Positions 10,544 to 21,358 of a DNA stretch of 64,000 bases are shown here, piece after piece. The notes under the pieces were generated by a model. That model did not search any database. It was not told the origin of the DNA and saw only the letters and a program-made list of their open reading frames with translations. The stretch's first letter is position 1. Each line of letters opens with the position of its first letter. This DNA comes from Calliopum simillimum (Eukaryota; Arthropoda; Insecta; Diptera; Lauxaniidae), in NCBI GenBank assembly GCA_951812925.1, contig OX638368.1:121047309-121111308 (forward strand). Direction: 5' to 3'. The position numbers and the translations under genes were made by a program.

Positions 10544-11391
10544 CCCAATGTGCACAAAAACTGATGAGGATCCGTTTCGAACCCGTTACGAGTTCATAAA
10601 GGGATAAAAAACGTAATCCGCGGCAACGCACCCATTTCGAACTCGTAACGTACATTAAAAACGAATTCAAAATAATGCTACTGCTATGTTTAAATAAAAA
10701 AAAAAAAAACATTTTGAAGCGCTTATTAGCGATTAAAAAAAAAATAAATAAAAAGAAAAAAAATTATCGATCCCCCAATGGTAGAATTCGAACCCAGGAA
10801 ATTCTGCAAAGCGGACCCGTTTCGAATCCGAAACGTATGTAAAAACGAATTCAAAACGGATTCGCTTTTAGAAATGTTAATACTGTATATTTACAGAAAA
10901 AACCGTTTTGATGCGCTTACTAGCAATTAAAAAAAAAAATATAAAAAAAAGGATGAAAAATAAAGGGTAAAAATCCACATGTGGTAGGATACGAACCTGG
11001 GGAAATCCGTTTCGAAAATCTAGTAACGTCTAGTGTTTAAAAAGTAATACCCCGGAAGCCTGGGTTAACCTCCCGGCCGGGTTAGTATTTTTTTTTTTTT
11101 TGTTTTTTTTTTTTTTTTAATTAAAAATAAGCTCTTCACCATTTTTCTTTTTTTTTTTTTTTATAAGCAGCATTGACATTAATAAAGCCGAATCCGTTTT
11201 GAATGCGTTTTTGATGTACGTTACGGGTTCGAAACGGATCCATAAAAGTAGAAAAAACGATTAGCTTTTTTTTTAGGAATTCCTCCCGCAAACGGAACAG
11301 TAACGGATACGTAACGGATTCCGTAACGGATAAAAAGTACAAAAATATGAACCCGCTACGGATTCAAAACGAGTCCGTTTGGCACACTGGG
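10544..11391. mobile_element. TA-target TIR element built of CCGTTTCGAA-type repeats
   Basis: The ends are CCCAATGTGC...A (10544) and GCACACTGGG (to 11391), inverse with one mismatch in the outer 10 bases. TA lies on both sides (10542-10543, 11392-11393), as for Tc1/mariner-like insertions. The interior is a patchwork of short GC-richer phrases in both orientations (GTTTCGAACCCGTTACGAG, TTTCGAACTCGTAACGT, ACGGATTCCGTAACGGAT). There are also phrases like GAATTCGAACCCAGG (10787-10801) and GATACGAACCTGGGG (10988-11002) that resemble the T-arm of tRNA genes in reverse. Long T runs occur near 11088-11165. No transposase is present. Confidence 0.65.
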
Positions 11392-11575
11392 TAGAAACAA
11401 TTTCATTAATAAAATTTGAAGTAGTTTTTTGCAAGCTTGTAAAATGATATTTTATTTGGACGAAAGCCTCATTAGTCAATCTATTCCTTCCTTTTCAAAC
11501 ATTTCCCTATAATAGTCATTCGTTGCTAAAACCACCTACCTTAGTAGTTAAAAGTATGCTTCAAACGATTCCAGG

Positions 11576-11735
11576 CAGTGGCGGATCCAAGGGGGCCGAT
11601 GGGTGCGATCAGCCCACCCTCTCGAACCAAGTGATTATATTTTTTTTAAATTATATGTAAAGATTTTAAAAACATTCTGTTATCTAGAAATATAGTCAAT
11701 CGGCCCTCCTCTTGACAGTGCTGGATCCGCCACTG
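11576..11735. mobile_element. hAT MITE, 160 bp
   Basis: The TIRs CAGTGGCGGATCCA and TGGATCCGCCACTG are perfect inverse copies. They are flanked by ATTCCAGG (11568-11575) and GTTCCAGG (11736-11743), an 8-bp duplication with one mismatch. CAGTGGCGGATCCA-type ends are widely known from hAT elements. No coding capacity. Confidence 0.9.
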
Positions 11736-11743
11736 GTTCCAGG

Positions 11744-13971
11744 TTTTTAAAAATGAGTCCAAAACCAAAATAACTTTTATTCTTACATTGACAAAAGCAA
11801 AAATTTCTTTCTGGTTTTCACAAGATTTTGAATCTTCAACTCATTTTTGATCTTTTTTTTTCGTTCAAAAAAGGAAGAGGGAAACAGAGTAGCCATTTTT
11901 AATGTATTTTTTTATGTTGAATCCGGTCACAGGATTCAAGTTAGAATTTTGGGATATCATAATCTAAAAGCTAAAGCGACAACGTTTTTCGATATTTTTG
12001 AGTCTATGTAACAGGCAGATAGTTCTAGTAAAATCTGACATATGAGAAAGTAATTCAAAGTCCTATTATTTTTCTTCAAAATCAAATTTGTATTATATCT
12101 GTACCTTTTTTCTCTCAACTTTTTCTTCGCAACCAAATATATGATATAGTATGAAAGTAAATAAAAGTTTGATTTGTTTTTGAGCTTACTTTGTCAAGTT
12201 CATATTGCGATTTTCTTCAATTTTGAGAATATAATACGAATAACATCTCAAATATCAAATGTTTTTAGCTGAGCTTCTCTTAGCTGGGTAGCCATTAACT
12301 TTTGCCTCAAAAATGGCTCAAATTACACACAGTGAATTAAAAGCTTCATCACCCTGTACTCATCATATACTGCACGTATGTGAAGAGAAATAAAATAATA
12401 GATACAACTAAGTTAAGATAAAAAGCAAAAACAAAAAATTTAAGAAAACCTACAACATGGGAAGAAGAAGAAGCAGCAGTAACAAAGATTGACAAGAAAT
12501 GCAGTCGCTTGGAAGAAAACAGCGGTAGCAGGGAAAAGAAACCTAACCCAGTCTAACCCAATACAACCCAACCCTACTGAACTGAACTGAATTGAGCTGA
12601 ACAGAACTCTAGTCGACTCAACTCAACTGTAGCGCAAAATTTATTGATTGAAAATCAGTTGAGTGAAGCGGACGAGCAACTTTTAGATATATTTTGTGTA
12701 TGAAAGATGGGTCAAAGGTAAAACTGTAGGCAAACTTAACTTGTTGTTGTTGAAACTTTTGTTAGTATGTATACTTAGTTTAAGATGAGAAACGTGCAAG
12801 GCCCAGTAGCCGACCTCCACTCCACTCTACTTATGCGAATGAATGAGTGATTGAAGTATGCAGTAGGAGATGCTGAAAACATCATCAACAGCAGAAGCAG
12901 CAGCAGCAGCAGCAGCATCACCAGCAACATCAACGACGACGACATCAATTTTGTCATCATCAATTTTGTCATTTTTAAGGTTTTTCAAGGACCAAAGTTG
13001 ACAGGCGCCCTCAACGCCATTGAGTGAAGAATGCAAGGATATCAGGAGTTGTGTGAGATGTTGAATAATTTGCTAGCCTATCGGTGAAATGAAGGTAGAA
13101 AGTAATTTCAATATTTAACGGTTGAGCAAGTAAAATATAGTTGATGCTTAATAATGTTATGGTAATTTTTAGTAGAAAATTTTTATTAAATGGGCAAAAT
13201 GGAAAATTGCAAATACCTACAGTTCATTGCAGAATTATCATTTATGTATTTTTTTAATTAATGACACTATTTTATTACATTAAAATAGAGAATTATTCTC
13301 AGCATTTGTCATTTTTGAAAATTTTTTTTTGATTTTATCTGAGAAACAAAAACAATGTCAATTTTTCTTTCCCACCTCTTAGAATGAGAATTAGAAGAGG
13401 GTTGGGATCCAGTCGCCAAGTGTCCAGGTTTTCAACTCAGATAACCCTATGTGCGTATCGTCCCGGCTATTTCGGTGAGCCCTAACTTCTTGATTGCAAG
13501 AGTTAAGAGTTTTCGGCGTCGATCTTTTCTTTTCTAGATATAGCGTTGTCTCTCGGTTTTTCACGTTTCTTCTTTTTTTTCATCAAAACACTACGTTTTT
13601 TCGCTCATCCAGTGCGTCATGATCGAGGGTCGGAACTCAAGCATTTTTTCACTCGAATTTAAAAAAGTAGCCTTAGCAGCACTCCATGATGATTCAATGC
13701 TCACATCACGATCAAACGGGGCTGTTTTAAGTTCTTCTACGAAAGGCATGCGGAACTCGTCGCTCTTTAGTTTTTTGCCACAGACGACTGTTCGCTGGGG
13801 CGTTAAATATCGGCAAGTTTTATTCGAATAAACGTGATCAGAAGATTGTGATTGGAGCCGTTATCAGCTGCTCTCTTCTCTTTTTTCTGCTACTTTAGAA
13901 GTTTCAGTGATGAAGTCTTGAATATTAAATTAAAAGTGTTAGGAAAATTAAAAAGAATGAAAAAATTATTA
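11744..13971. other. Non-coding stretch with microsatellites
   Basis: No convincing gene. Low-complexity blocks are AACCCA/ACTGAACTGAA repeats (12545-12640) and an AGCAGCAGC run (12885-12915) whose antisense frame gives a Leu run. A 70-codon frame at 13619-13831 (MIEGRNSSIFSLEF start) has no recognisable domain. I record it only as a possible fragment, and the Ser-rich composition is not informative. Confidence 0.4.
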
Positions 13972-13973
13972 TA

Positions 13974-15135
13974 GGGTAGAACGGGGATAAAAAACCACTT
14001 TTTTGTCTGGCACTCTCTTAAAACTTTGTTTATGATAGAAATTTGAAAATTTCAACCGTTCCTGGTTCGTTGAACCCTTTGTTACAAAATTCATACGCAT
14101 TGTTTATCCGGTATTTGCATTTGAACTAAAAGTGTCAAATGGTTGTTTTACCCCACTTTATTTTTATAATAAGAGTGACCAACATTGTTATTTTAAGGGT
14201 TTTTATTTTATCAGAATTTTACAAAACGTTACAAAAGAACAAAATTAACTTGAAAAAGTTTCTCTGTAGCTTCATTAATCACTGGCGTCCCTTTCCTCAA
14301 GGTATACTTCTTTTCTTGGACGACCTTTTTTGGAGCGACGAGTTTGTTTTTGGCTGCCGTGTCTTGGTTTTTTTGCTCGGATAATTTCTTTAGAATCTTT
14401 TTTTCCGACCTTACCATGGTCGCCAATGCCTGTTTCTCCTTCTTCCTCCTCGGCCTCAAGTTGTTGTTTTTCGCGGTGCAGCTTTGGGACGGGGTCGGAG
14501 ATTCTCCAAAGTTTCTTCCGCACTGAGGTTTTGCTTATCGACATGTGCTTCATCATTGTGTGAACTCTCTTCTCTCTCCCCGTCGAATACTTCCGGTTCA
14601 GGCTCGTTTGTACCATCAGTCACATCTGGTGGAAAGAAGTCTACTTCGTTAAATACGTGCTCGTTCAATAGGCATATGCCAGTTGCACGAAAGCCAGCTT
14701 CTATGTAAGTAATGACGCGGCATAATGCTAGAAAAAAAATTATAAGTTTTACTGGTTATTTAACCACACGTGCTTTTGTTTAATTTAAGGCGAATAACTT
14801 TTTAACAAATTTAAATTTTTTGAAACCAATTTCAGTCCGATTTGGATTCAACATTTGATTCTGCCCTTAGAAAACACTTACCTTTCTTTCTGAACTTCAC
14901 TGATTTGTGGAATTTTGAACTTTTGTCGACTGAAAATATTGCGGCGAGGACGCGTCAAATCTTTCTTTCGGCAGAACTCAGGTTATAACACACGTGCGGT
15001 AGTGGAACCTTTTGCCAAAGTTGCGTTGTATCGATCACTATCTACTGTACCAATGGTTGTTCGATTAGAGTTTATTAAAAAAAATTAGAGGTAATTGGTT
15101 GTTTAACCCCGTGGCGATATAACCCCGTTGTACCC
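13974..15135. mobile_element. Pogo/Tigger-type DNA transposon relic
   Basis: Inverted ends GGGTAGAACGGGG (13974) and CCCCGTTGTACCC (ending 15135) lie between TA dinucleotides (13972-13973 and 15136-15137), the target of the Tc1/mariner/pogo group. The element carries the C-terminal remnant of a transposase on the minus strand. At 1.16 kb it has lost most of the catalytic region. The right TIR region repeats the phrase once (TTTAACCCCGTGG then ATAACCCCGTTG). Confidence 0.75.
14229..14720 (-). pseudogene. C-terminal remnant of a pogo/Tigger-like DDE transposase
   Basis: Read on the minus strand from about 14706, the sequence gives IEAGFRATGICLLNEHVFN then DFFPPDVTDG. This is the phrase that follows the DDE domain in pogo/Tigger/Jerky-like transposases (GFR.TGI.PLN...F...DF.PS.VT). 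Downstream is an acidic then a lysine/arginine-rich tail spread over overlapping frames (14668-14456, 14616-14275, 14459-14229), which suggests at least one frameshift. The DNA-binding domain and the catalytic Asp residues are missing, so it is non-functional. Plus-strand open frames here are shadows. What I infer is the family; what I see is the motif and the TIRs around it. Confidence 0.7.
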
Positions 15136-15137
15136 TA

Positions 15138-16099
15138 CATTTAAATTGCTAAAATTTTCTTATATTAGAAACAGTACATAATTTAATTCAACCTCATAAG
15201 AAATCAAAATATCAAGTACTTTTTGTCTTTGAATGTACTAATTTTCTAAAAAGTATAAAAACTAAATATTTCCAAGAACAGAATTTTTTTTTTATTATAA
15301 CATTTATTGAGATTTATTACCATGTATTTGGTAAAGCTAACAAATTAAGTCTTTATATTATTTATTTATTATTGTTGTTGTCGCTTTTGTTTGGAACCTC
15401 GTTGATTTGATAAATTGCCATTCATCTTAAATTCTATTTTATTGCATTTTGCTTGTCTACAGTGTGTATGGTGTGTGTCTGAGCTTTTCTTTCCGGGCGT
15501 AATCATTTAACCATCTGCTTTGTTCCTTTTATACTCAATAAAATACATAAAAATAGAACTGTAACTTGAGAGATACACTAAATTGTAATGTAAGTCAAAT
15601 CATTTTTATTATGCTTCATAATTTATTGTAATTGAATTATATATGTCATACATCATAGAAATAGAGCTTTAAGATATTTATGTATGAACATATGAAGTGT
15701 AGAGTCTATTAAAGTGTATGCTTCGTACAAAATTCCACCTTAAGTCGTAAATTACATTTCATATTCTGTGCACATTTTAACAAATTAAATTCCCTGAATT
15801 TAACATCAACTTGTCAGGTACAGCTCATGTCATATGTTTGCTGTAATATTTTTCATAACATTTTTGACATTTTACTAAGCAAGACGATGAAGCGAAGCGG
15901 GCGTATAGTGTCAAACCTTTGACGAAGCAAAGGAAAGTGATAAAAAGTTCAGACAACAAAGTTCGGTGGCAAAGTAAGAGACAGCTAATGAGAAATGTTT
16001 ACACCTGAAAGTTTTTCGTATGAAATATAATGCAGATTGCAAGTTTATATTACATTTTGAACTTTGATGAAATTTTGCCATAACCTCTTCGGGTAAAAA
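15138..16099. other. AT-rich non-coding stretch
   Basis: I see no protein-like frame, repeat boundary or RNA gene here. There is a TTGTTGTTG-like short run near 15375. Confidence 0.4.
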
Positions 16100-18816
16100 G
16101 TACACATATGTGCACTTACGTTTTCCTTTTCAAAAATATTCTGATCTTTCGTTATTTCTCTTTACTATAGTCAAAATGGAAAGAGAAAATGTTCTCCTTA
16201 TTTTGTACTCATTTACTTTCTCTGTTTACATTCTTCCTGCGTGTTTTTTTCAATCATTTTTGCAAGCATGTGGTGAAAAAAAAATTTTCTCGTTGGCAAG
16301 TAAAAAAGTGGTAGTAAATAAAAAATTTATTGATAAAAAGTGAAAGAATAGTGAAAAACAATCTTAACTGAAACTGTGCGTTTTGAAATTAAAAAAAAAA
16401 ATAATAATAATGTAAAAGATATCAGTCGCTAAATGAAAGTGCGCATATGTGCACTGTGGGTATTTACACGTAAAAAATTGCAAATTCGCCGCTGCCGACA
16501 TGTACACATATGTGTACTTTCGATGGACTTGCATACAAAAATAGTGAACCATTTATTCAGTTTTTTTTTTTGAATTTTCGCCTACTTTGTTTTCAATTTA
16601 AAAATATTAAGGGTATTCATTAAATCGTATAAATGCCTCGAAAACCTCGTAAACTCGTAATAATTGTCAAAATTAATACGAACTTTTGCAGTTTTACGAG
16701 ACTTTCGAGGCTTTTACACGTTTTTTAAAAACACCCCAATTTTATTTTCTAGATAGATATAACCAAAAAGCTCAGTGACAAAGAGATTGAGGATTTTTTA
16801 AATGATAGTGATGCTGAACTATCTGATGAAGAAAACGATATTTACGAGGCCATCCTTCAGCAAGTGCAGGATTCTTTCGAAGATTGTGTTATTGAGCAGT
16901 TAGATGAAAACATTCTTATTCAACAAGCGCAAGTAGATTGTGTTGAAGAAAACATTGCCGAAATCGCTTCTACCAATTGTGCATCAACTGATGCTGCTCG
17001 GTCGCGAAATTTAAAGTGGCTAAATAAAGGGTAGCAATACAAATGAACCTTAATGATTTCCTCCTTATACGGTATGTTTTCTTTGATTTCCTTAGGTTTT
17101 CAGCTCAACCTTCATGTGATAATTTACTCCTTTATGATGATGATACTCCAGAAAGTATTTTAGACGCCTTTATGGAATATTTAGGAATGCTTTTTTGGGA
17201 ACAAACCGCACTAGTTACAAATTGCCATGCATTTCAGGAATTAAACCACCAATTCTTAAATACTTCTGCAGAAGAACTTTTGCATTTGACAGGATGCCAT
17301 ATTCTCATGTTTGGGATATCCGCAGCTAAAAATGTATTGGTCCAATGAGTTTCGGGTTGCAAAAATTGCCGATTGTATGCCTAGAAACCGGTTTTGTCAA
17401 CTTCGACGCTTCCTGCAATTTTCTGAAGAAATTGAAAACTGCAAGTCAGATCGACTTTGGAAAATAAGACCATTTCTTGAACCTATCCTGAAGAAATGTA
17501 AGACATTGCCCATTCCGTCAATATATACCTGCAAAACCAAATCCACTTGGTCTTAAAAATTTCGTACTTGCTGCCAGTGACGGTTTAGTTTTGAATTTTT
17601 ATATATATACTGGTAAAGGATCTGTAGATGACCTCGACATGAAACAGCTTGGACTAGGAGCTTCTGTAGTCAAGCTTCTCACTAATGTCATACCACATGA
17701 AGGCTGTGTATATACAGATAGATTTTTTACAAGTTTAAAATGTATCGAAGTTCTTAGAGTAAATAATATCTACCAAACTGGTACAGTTATGAAGAATCGC
17801 ATTGGACCTGTCATAAACAAATTTAAAGATGATAAAGTTTTGAAGAGAGGTGAGTGGGATGAATGGGTACGAGAAGACGACCAGATCACGGCAGTCAAAT
17901 GAAAGGACAACAAAAGTGTGCTTCTTTTATCTTCTTATGTTGGAGCTCAGCCAGAAGTTGAATGTCAGCGGTGGTCTAAAGAACATGCTTCGAGAATCAC
18001 GTTACCTCAACCAGCCGTTGTAAGTATGTACAACAGATATATGGGCGGAGTAGATCTCTGTGACCGTTACATTGAATATTATCGGTCTTATTTGCAAACT
18101 AAGAAGTGGACAGTAAGAGCCTTCAACCATTTCATTGATTTGGTTATGGTTAACTGCTGGATAATGCATAATAGGCAGCATAATAAGGAGAAAAAGACAC
18201 TTCTCGATTATAAACTGTACGTGGGAAAATGCTTGATAGGCTTTTCAAGTAAAGCACGGGAAGCGGGTGCCTCAAAGCAATCAAATCCAATTTCACAGTT
18301 TGAAAATGTTTTGACCGAATGCAGTAAACGCAGGAAAGTGTACATGCCGCTGGTTGCAGAAGAACGATTCGATGGTTTTGAGCACTGTCCAAAGTTTGTT
18401 GAATCACACTATGCATCTAAATGTCGGAACTCAGGCTGCACTTCAAGAACTCGTACAATGTGCACAAAATGTAATTTGTATCTTTGTACTAATAGCAATA
18501 ATTGCTTTTTAAAATACCATCAAAAATCATAAAAATATATAAGTATATGCATGTAATCATTTGGATACTGCTAATTTCTTATTTCACCATATGTGATGAA
18601 TGTTTTGTTCCTTTTTTTATATATCATATATATATTTACTTCTTAAAAGTTCAAACAATAGTAATACTAGATAAAAATTTAAATGAATTCTCTTTTTTTT
18701 AAGTTCTTGAACATTGTTAATTTTTATTTCAATTAAATTTTTAATAAAAGCAATGAAAAAAAAAATTCGAATTTTTCATGGAAGATCAACCGAAGTGCAC
18801 ATATGTGTACCTTTAA
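16100..18816 (+). mobile_element. piggyBac-superfamily transposon, decayed
   Basis: The element surrounds a broken piggyBac transposase. The self-complementary motif GTRCACATATGTGYAC occurs on both sides: 16100-16115, 16439-16454 (GTGCGCATATGTGCAC), 16502-16517 and 18795-18810. A TTAA, the target of piggyBac elements, lies right after the last copy (18813-18816). I could not find a matching TTAA directly before the first copy, so the left boundary is approximate. The motif probably marks terminal/subterminal repeats. Confidence 0.65.
16750..18532 (+). pseudogene. piggyBac transposase, frameshifted
   Basis: The pieces in order are an acidic N-terminus (about 16755-17034, ...IEDFLNDSDAELSDEEN...), a core start (17100-17345, ...DDDTPESILDAFMEYLGMLF), YWSNEFRVAKIADCMPRNRF (about 17335-17555), then 17565-17902 with ...GCVYTDRFFTS, whose Asp matches the second catalytic Asp region. 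The longest piece, 17918-18532 (204 aa), contains YNRYMGGVDLCDRY with the third catalytic Asp. It ends in a Cys-rich finger (HYASKCRNSGC, CTKCNLYLC) typical of the piggyBac C-terminus. At least three frame changes and a TGA at 17900-17902 break it. Read-through of the pieces would approximate a normal piggyBac length, but it cannot make an active enzyme as it stands. The family call is firm; the exact clade is not determined. Confidence 0.88.
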
Positions 18817-19970
18817 AAACTATTATTTACAAAATTTTTTTTTAAATTTTTTTCACAGAAATGAGTTATTTGGACCCAATTTAGTAAAAATAACTCTTCA
18901 AAAGTTATATTTCACTTGTATTTTGGGTGCGGGATCGAAGAGGATAATCAGCTTACAAAACTGAGTATTCATATTGGATAGACGCCTGATTTAAGGGAAT
19001 CACATTAAGGTTAAAAGAACACCTCTTTAACCAAAAGCTAACATAATCACTGTCTGTTTAAAATTGTGATTTTATAGTACATTTATCCTGTTAATTAATA
19101 TGTATTTCCACTTAACAGTACATATTACAAAACTGTCAGTGTAAATTTTCAATCCTTTTCAATTAAAAATCATTTACAGTGTAAAAAACACAGCAGTAGG
19201 GTAAAAGTTTAAATTTGTAAATTTTTTTTTTTTGTAGCATGCCATATGTTTACCATGTAAAACTGCAAAAAAAAAAATATGCATTTTTGCAAATATATTA
19301 AATTAATTTTAAATTGAATTAATGTAAACTGGCAACTCTCTCTGAAGTGACAACAGAAAAATAGTGCTCCACAAAAAAGCTTTTATTTGCTTAAACTAAG
19401 CTAAATTTTAGAACAAGTTTCTATATACATACACTTCCGGTGCTAGTGATCAGCTGGAAATTGAATGTTAGCACTTTTGAGGCGTGAGGGTGAGTGACTC
19501 AATCATTGGATATTTTTGTTCATTGCTTCGGTGGACTGGTGCTCCAAAATAAATTGTATTTGCATTTGGACTTTGACCTCGCTCTCAGCATCAACATAAA
19601 CAAACAACTGTCATTTAATATAATAACATAATAACGAGTAAATTACTTCAATTCTTGCAAAAACACACGATCGTTAAATATCGTTCAATAGCGTAGACAG
19701 CAACATTAAGAACAAAAGCTTACGCCGAAAACAATTTAGTGTGGACAGTAACATAAAGTACTAAAAGCTTAAGCTACAAATAGTCTGGACAGCAACCTAT
19801 AATAGTGTGGACAGTAACCTTTAAAGCAATAGAGGATATTCCACATAGTCCTAATACAGAGTTGCCATCAACCACTTGTGGATATATAAAATTGAAATAT
19901 AAAATTTTAAGTCAAGAAATTTTACATACATACGTGTATAAGGAAATTAAGAGTAAAAAAAATAACTAAA
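18817..19970. other. Spacer and probable LINE 5' untranslated region
   Basis: No protein-like frame. The last part (about 19330-19970) probably belongs to the LINE that follows. It contains four spaced copies of a GTGGACAGTAAC-like phrase (about 19694, 19740, 19785 and 19805), giving a small internal repeat as seen in 5' regions of some non-LTR elements. The 5' end of the LINE is not resolved. Confidence 0.4.
19685..19825 (+). repeat. GTGGACAGTAAC spaced repeat ahead of LINE ORF1
   Basis: Four copies of (G/C)T(A/G)GACAG(C/T)AAC are separated by 20-50 bases of similar text (AAAAGCTTA.GC, AATAGTG). The block lies 150-290 bases before the ORF1 start. It could be a duplicated promoter module; that role is inference. 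Confidence 0.5.
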
Positions 19971-21146
19971 ATGCCGTGTATATGCTCACAAATAGTTGAA
20001 AGTCACTTAGATGACGAAAATAAAATAAGCTGTATTGACTGCAAAGAATTTTTTCACTGTCGCTGCGTAAAAATTACAAAAGGAGACCTCACTTTCATGC
20101 AAGAAAGTAATAGAGGATACAGATGCGATGGTTGCCTTTCAGCAAGACGTGCTTCACTGCGCCTACCGAAAGATAATGTACTGGTTCAGCTAGATCCACA
20201 TCCCACAACTATTGAAGCTACGGGAAAAATTACTGACCTGATTCAGCTAGAGCCACAACCCCCCGCCACTGAAGTCATCGGCAAAATGGTTGACCTTCCC
20301 GTCGGAAATGAACCGAAGACAAGTTGTCAACCGGATCATGAAGCATCTTCGTTCCTTGAAATTATGAACGCACGTTTTGATAAGCTGAAAGAGTTTATAG
20401 CATCGCAAATTAATGCAATAGTTCAAGAGTTGGAGGAAAGAATTCTTTGTGAGTTTCACCAAAACATAAGCACTATAAAAGAAGACATTAGTAATGTTAC
20501 CGAGCGAGTTATTCTTCTTGAAAAGAGTTCAGCAAATGTCGAGGCCCTTAATGATGAAATAGTTGCTCTTAAATCTCAGATCGCCAAAAATGAAAATGTG
20601 ACTGTTGCATGTGATCTTATTATAAATGGTATACCTTTTAATGAAGGTGAAAATCTCAAAAACATTTTTAACGACTTATGCAAGTCAACAAGTATCGCTC
20701 CACCAAACATCAAAAATGCTTTTCGGATGAAGGCTAAAGATTCAAATGCTGGCTTAGATGCACCTATTATCATCAAACTGGAAACTCCGTATGAACGTAA
20801 TCGCATTCTTAAATCTTTAGCGCTTTTTCGTCGTGCAAACGATACAACACTTCTTCTTCAACATGCTGGTTTTGAGTCACAAAAGCCCATTTATATAAAT
20901 GAAAGTTTGTGCAAAACTAATTATGGGATTTTAAAAACTGCTTTACAAAATAAAAGCAGAAACGAACTGTTTGCTGTTTTTTCAATTCGTGGCCTTGTTT
21001 ATGTCAAAATCAAGGCTGGCGACAAAGCTAAGCACATTGAGTGTGTGGAGAGTTTGCACAATCTGCTCAAGGAAAACAAGAACAAGAACAACAGGAGCAA
21101 CACAAAACAACGCGCTGACCAAACAACTCTTTTTCGTAAGCAATAA
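19971..21146 (+). CDS. LINE ORF1 protein with PHD finger, coiled coil and RRM-like region
   Basis: The 391-aa nucleic-acid-binding protein of a non-LTR retrotransposon is predicted to coat the element RNA. Residues 3-55 form a complete C4HC3 PHD finger (Cys3, Cys5, Cys21, Cys24, His29, Cys32, Cys52, Cys55). Two similar segments of about 20 aa follow (VQLDPHPTTIEATGKITDL and IQLEPQPPATEVIGKMVDL). Then come a helical/coiled-coil segment (about 125-205) and an RRM-like region beginning near CDLIINGIPFNEGENL. The C-terminus is basic. The ATG at 19971 has A at -3 and is the first of the frame. The frame is fully open. A PHD-type ORF1 is known from CR1-like and some other LINE clades. It ends 212 bases before the ATG of ORF2. 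Confidence 0.9.
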   Translation: MPCICSQIVESHLDDENKISCIDCKEFFHCRCVKITKGDLTFMQESNRGYRCDGCLSARRASLRLPKDNVLVQLDPHPTTIEATGKITDLIQLEPQPPATEVIGKMVDLPVGNEPKTSCQPDHEASSFLEIMNARFDKLKEFIASQINAIVQELEERILCEFHQNISTIKEDISNVTERVILLEKSSANVEALNDEIVALKSQIAKNENVTVACDLIINGIPFNEGENLKNIFNDLCKSTSIAPPNIKNAFRMKAKDSNAGLDAPIIIKLETPYERNRILKSLALFRRANDTTLLLQHAGFESQKPIYINESLCKTNYGILKTALQNKSRNELFAVFSIRGLVYVKIKAGDKAKHIECVESLHNLLKENKNKNNRSNTKQRADQTTLFRKQ

Positions 21147-21358
21147 TGCTTTTCAAAGATTTCCGCCATTATATTCTTCAAATTTTATTTATTATTTTAT
21201 TTTTATTTTTAATATAGTTATTTTTATTACATCTATTATTCATGTATTAGTAGTTTTCAGAAATGGTTACTTTTTCAACTTATTATTAATTGAAAAATTC
21301 TCTTCATTGCAACAGTCGTGTTCAATTGCACATCTTGGTTACAAATATTTATTTTATA

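Noticed and set aside
12775..13036. Leu-rich and Ala-rich minus-strand frames
   Set aside because: Produced by an AGC/CAT microsatellite read in two frames.
13619..13831. 70-codon frame starting MIEGRNSS
   Set aside because: Short, no domain, no supporting context. Kept only as a note in the surrounding stretch.
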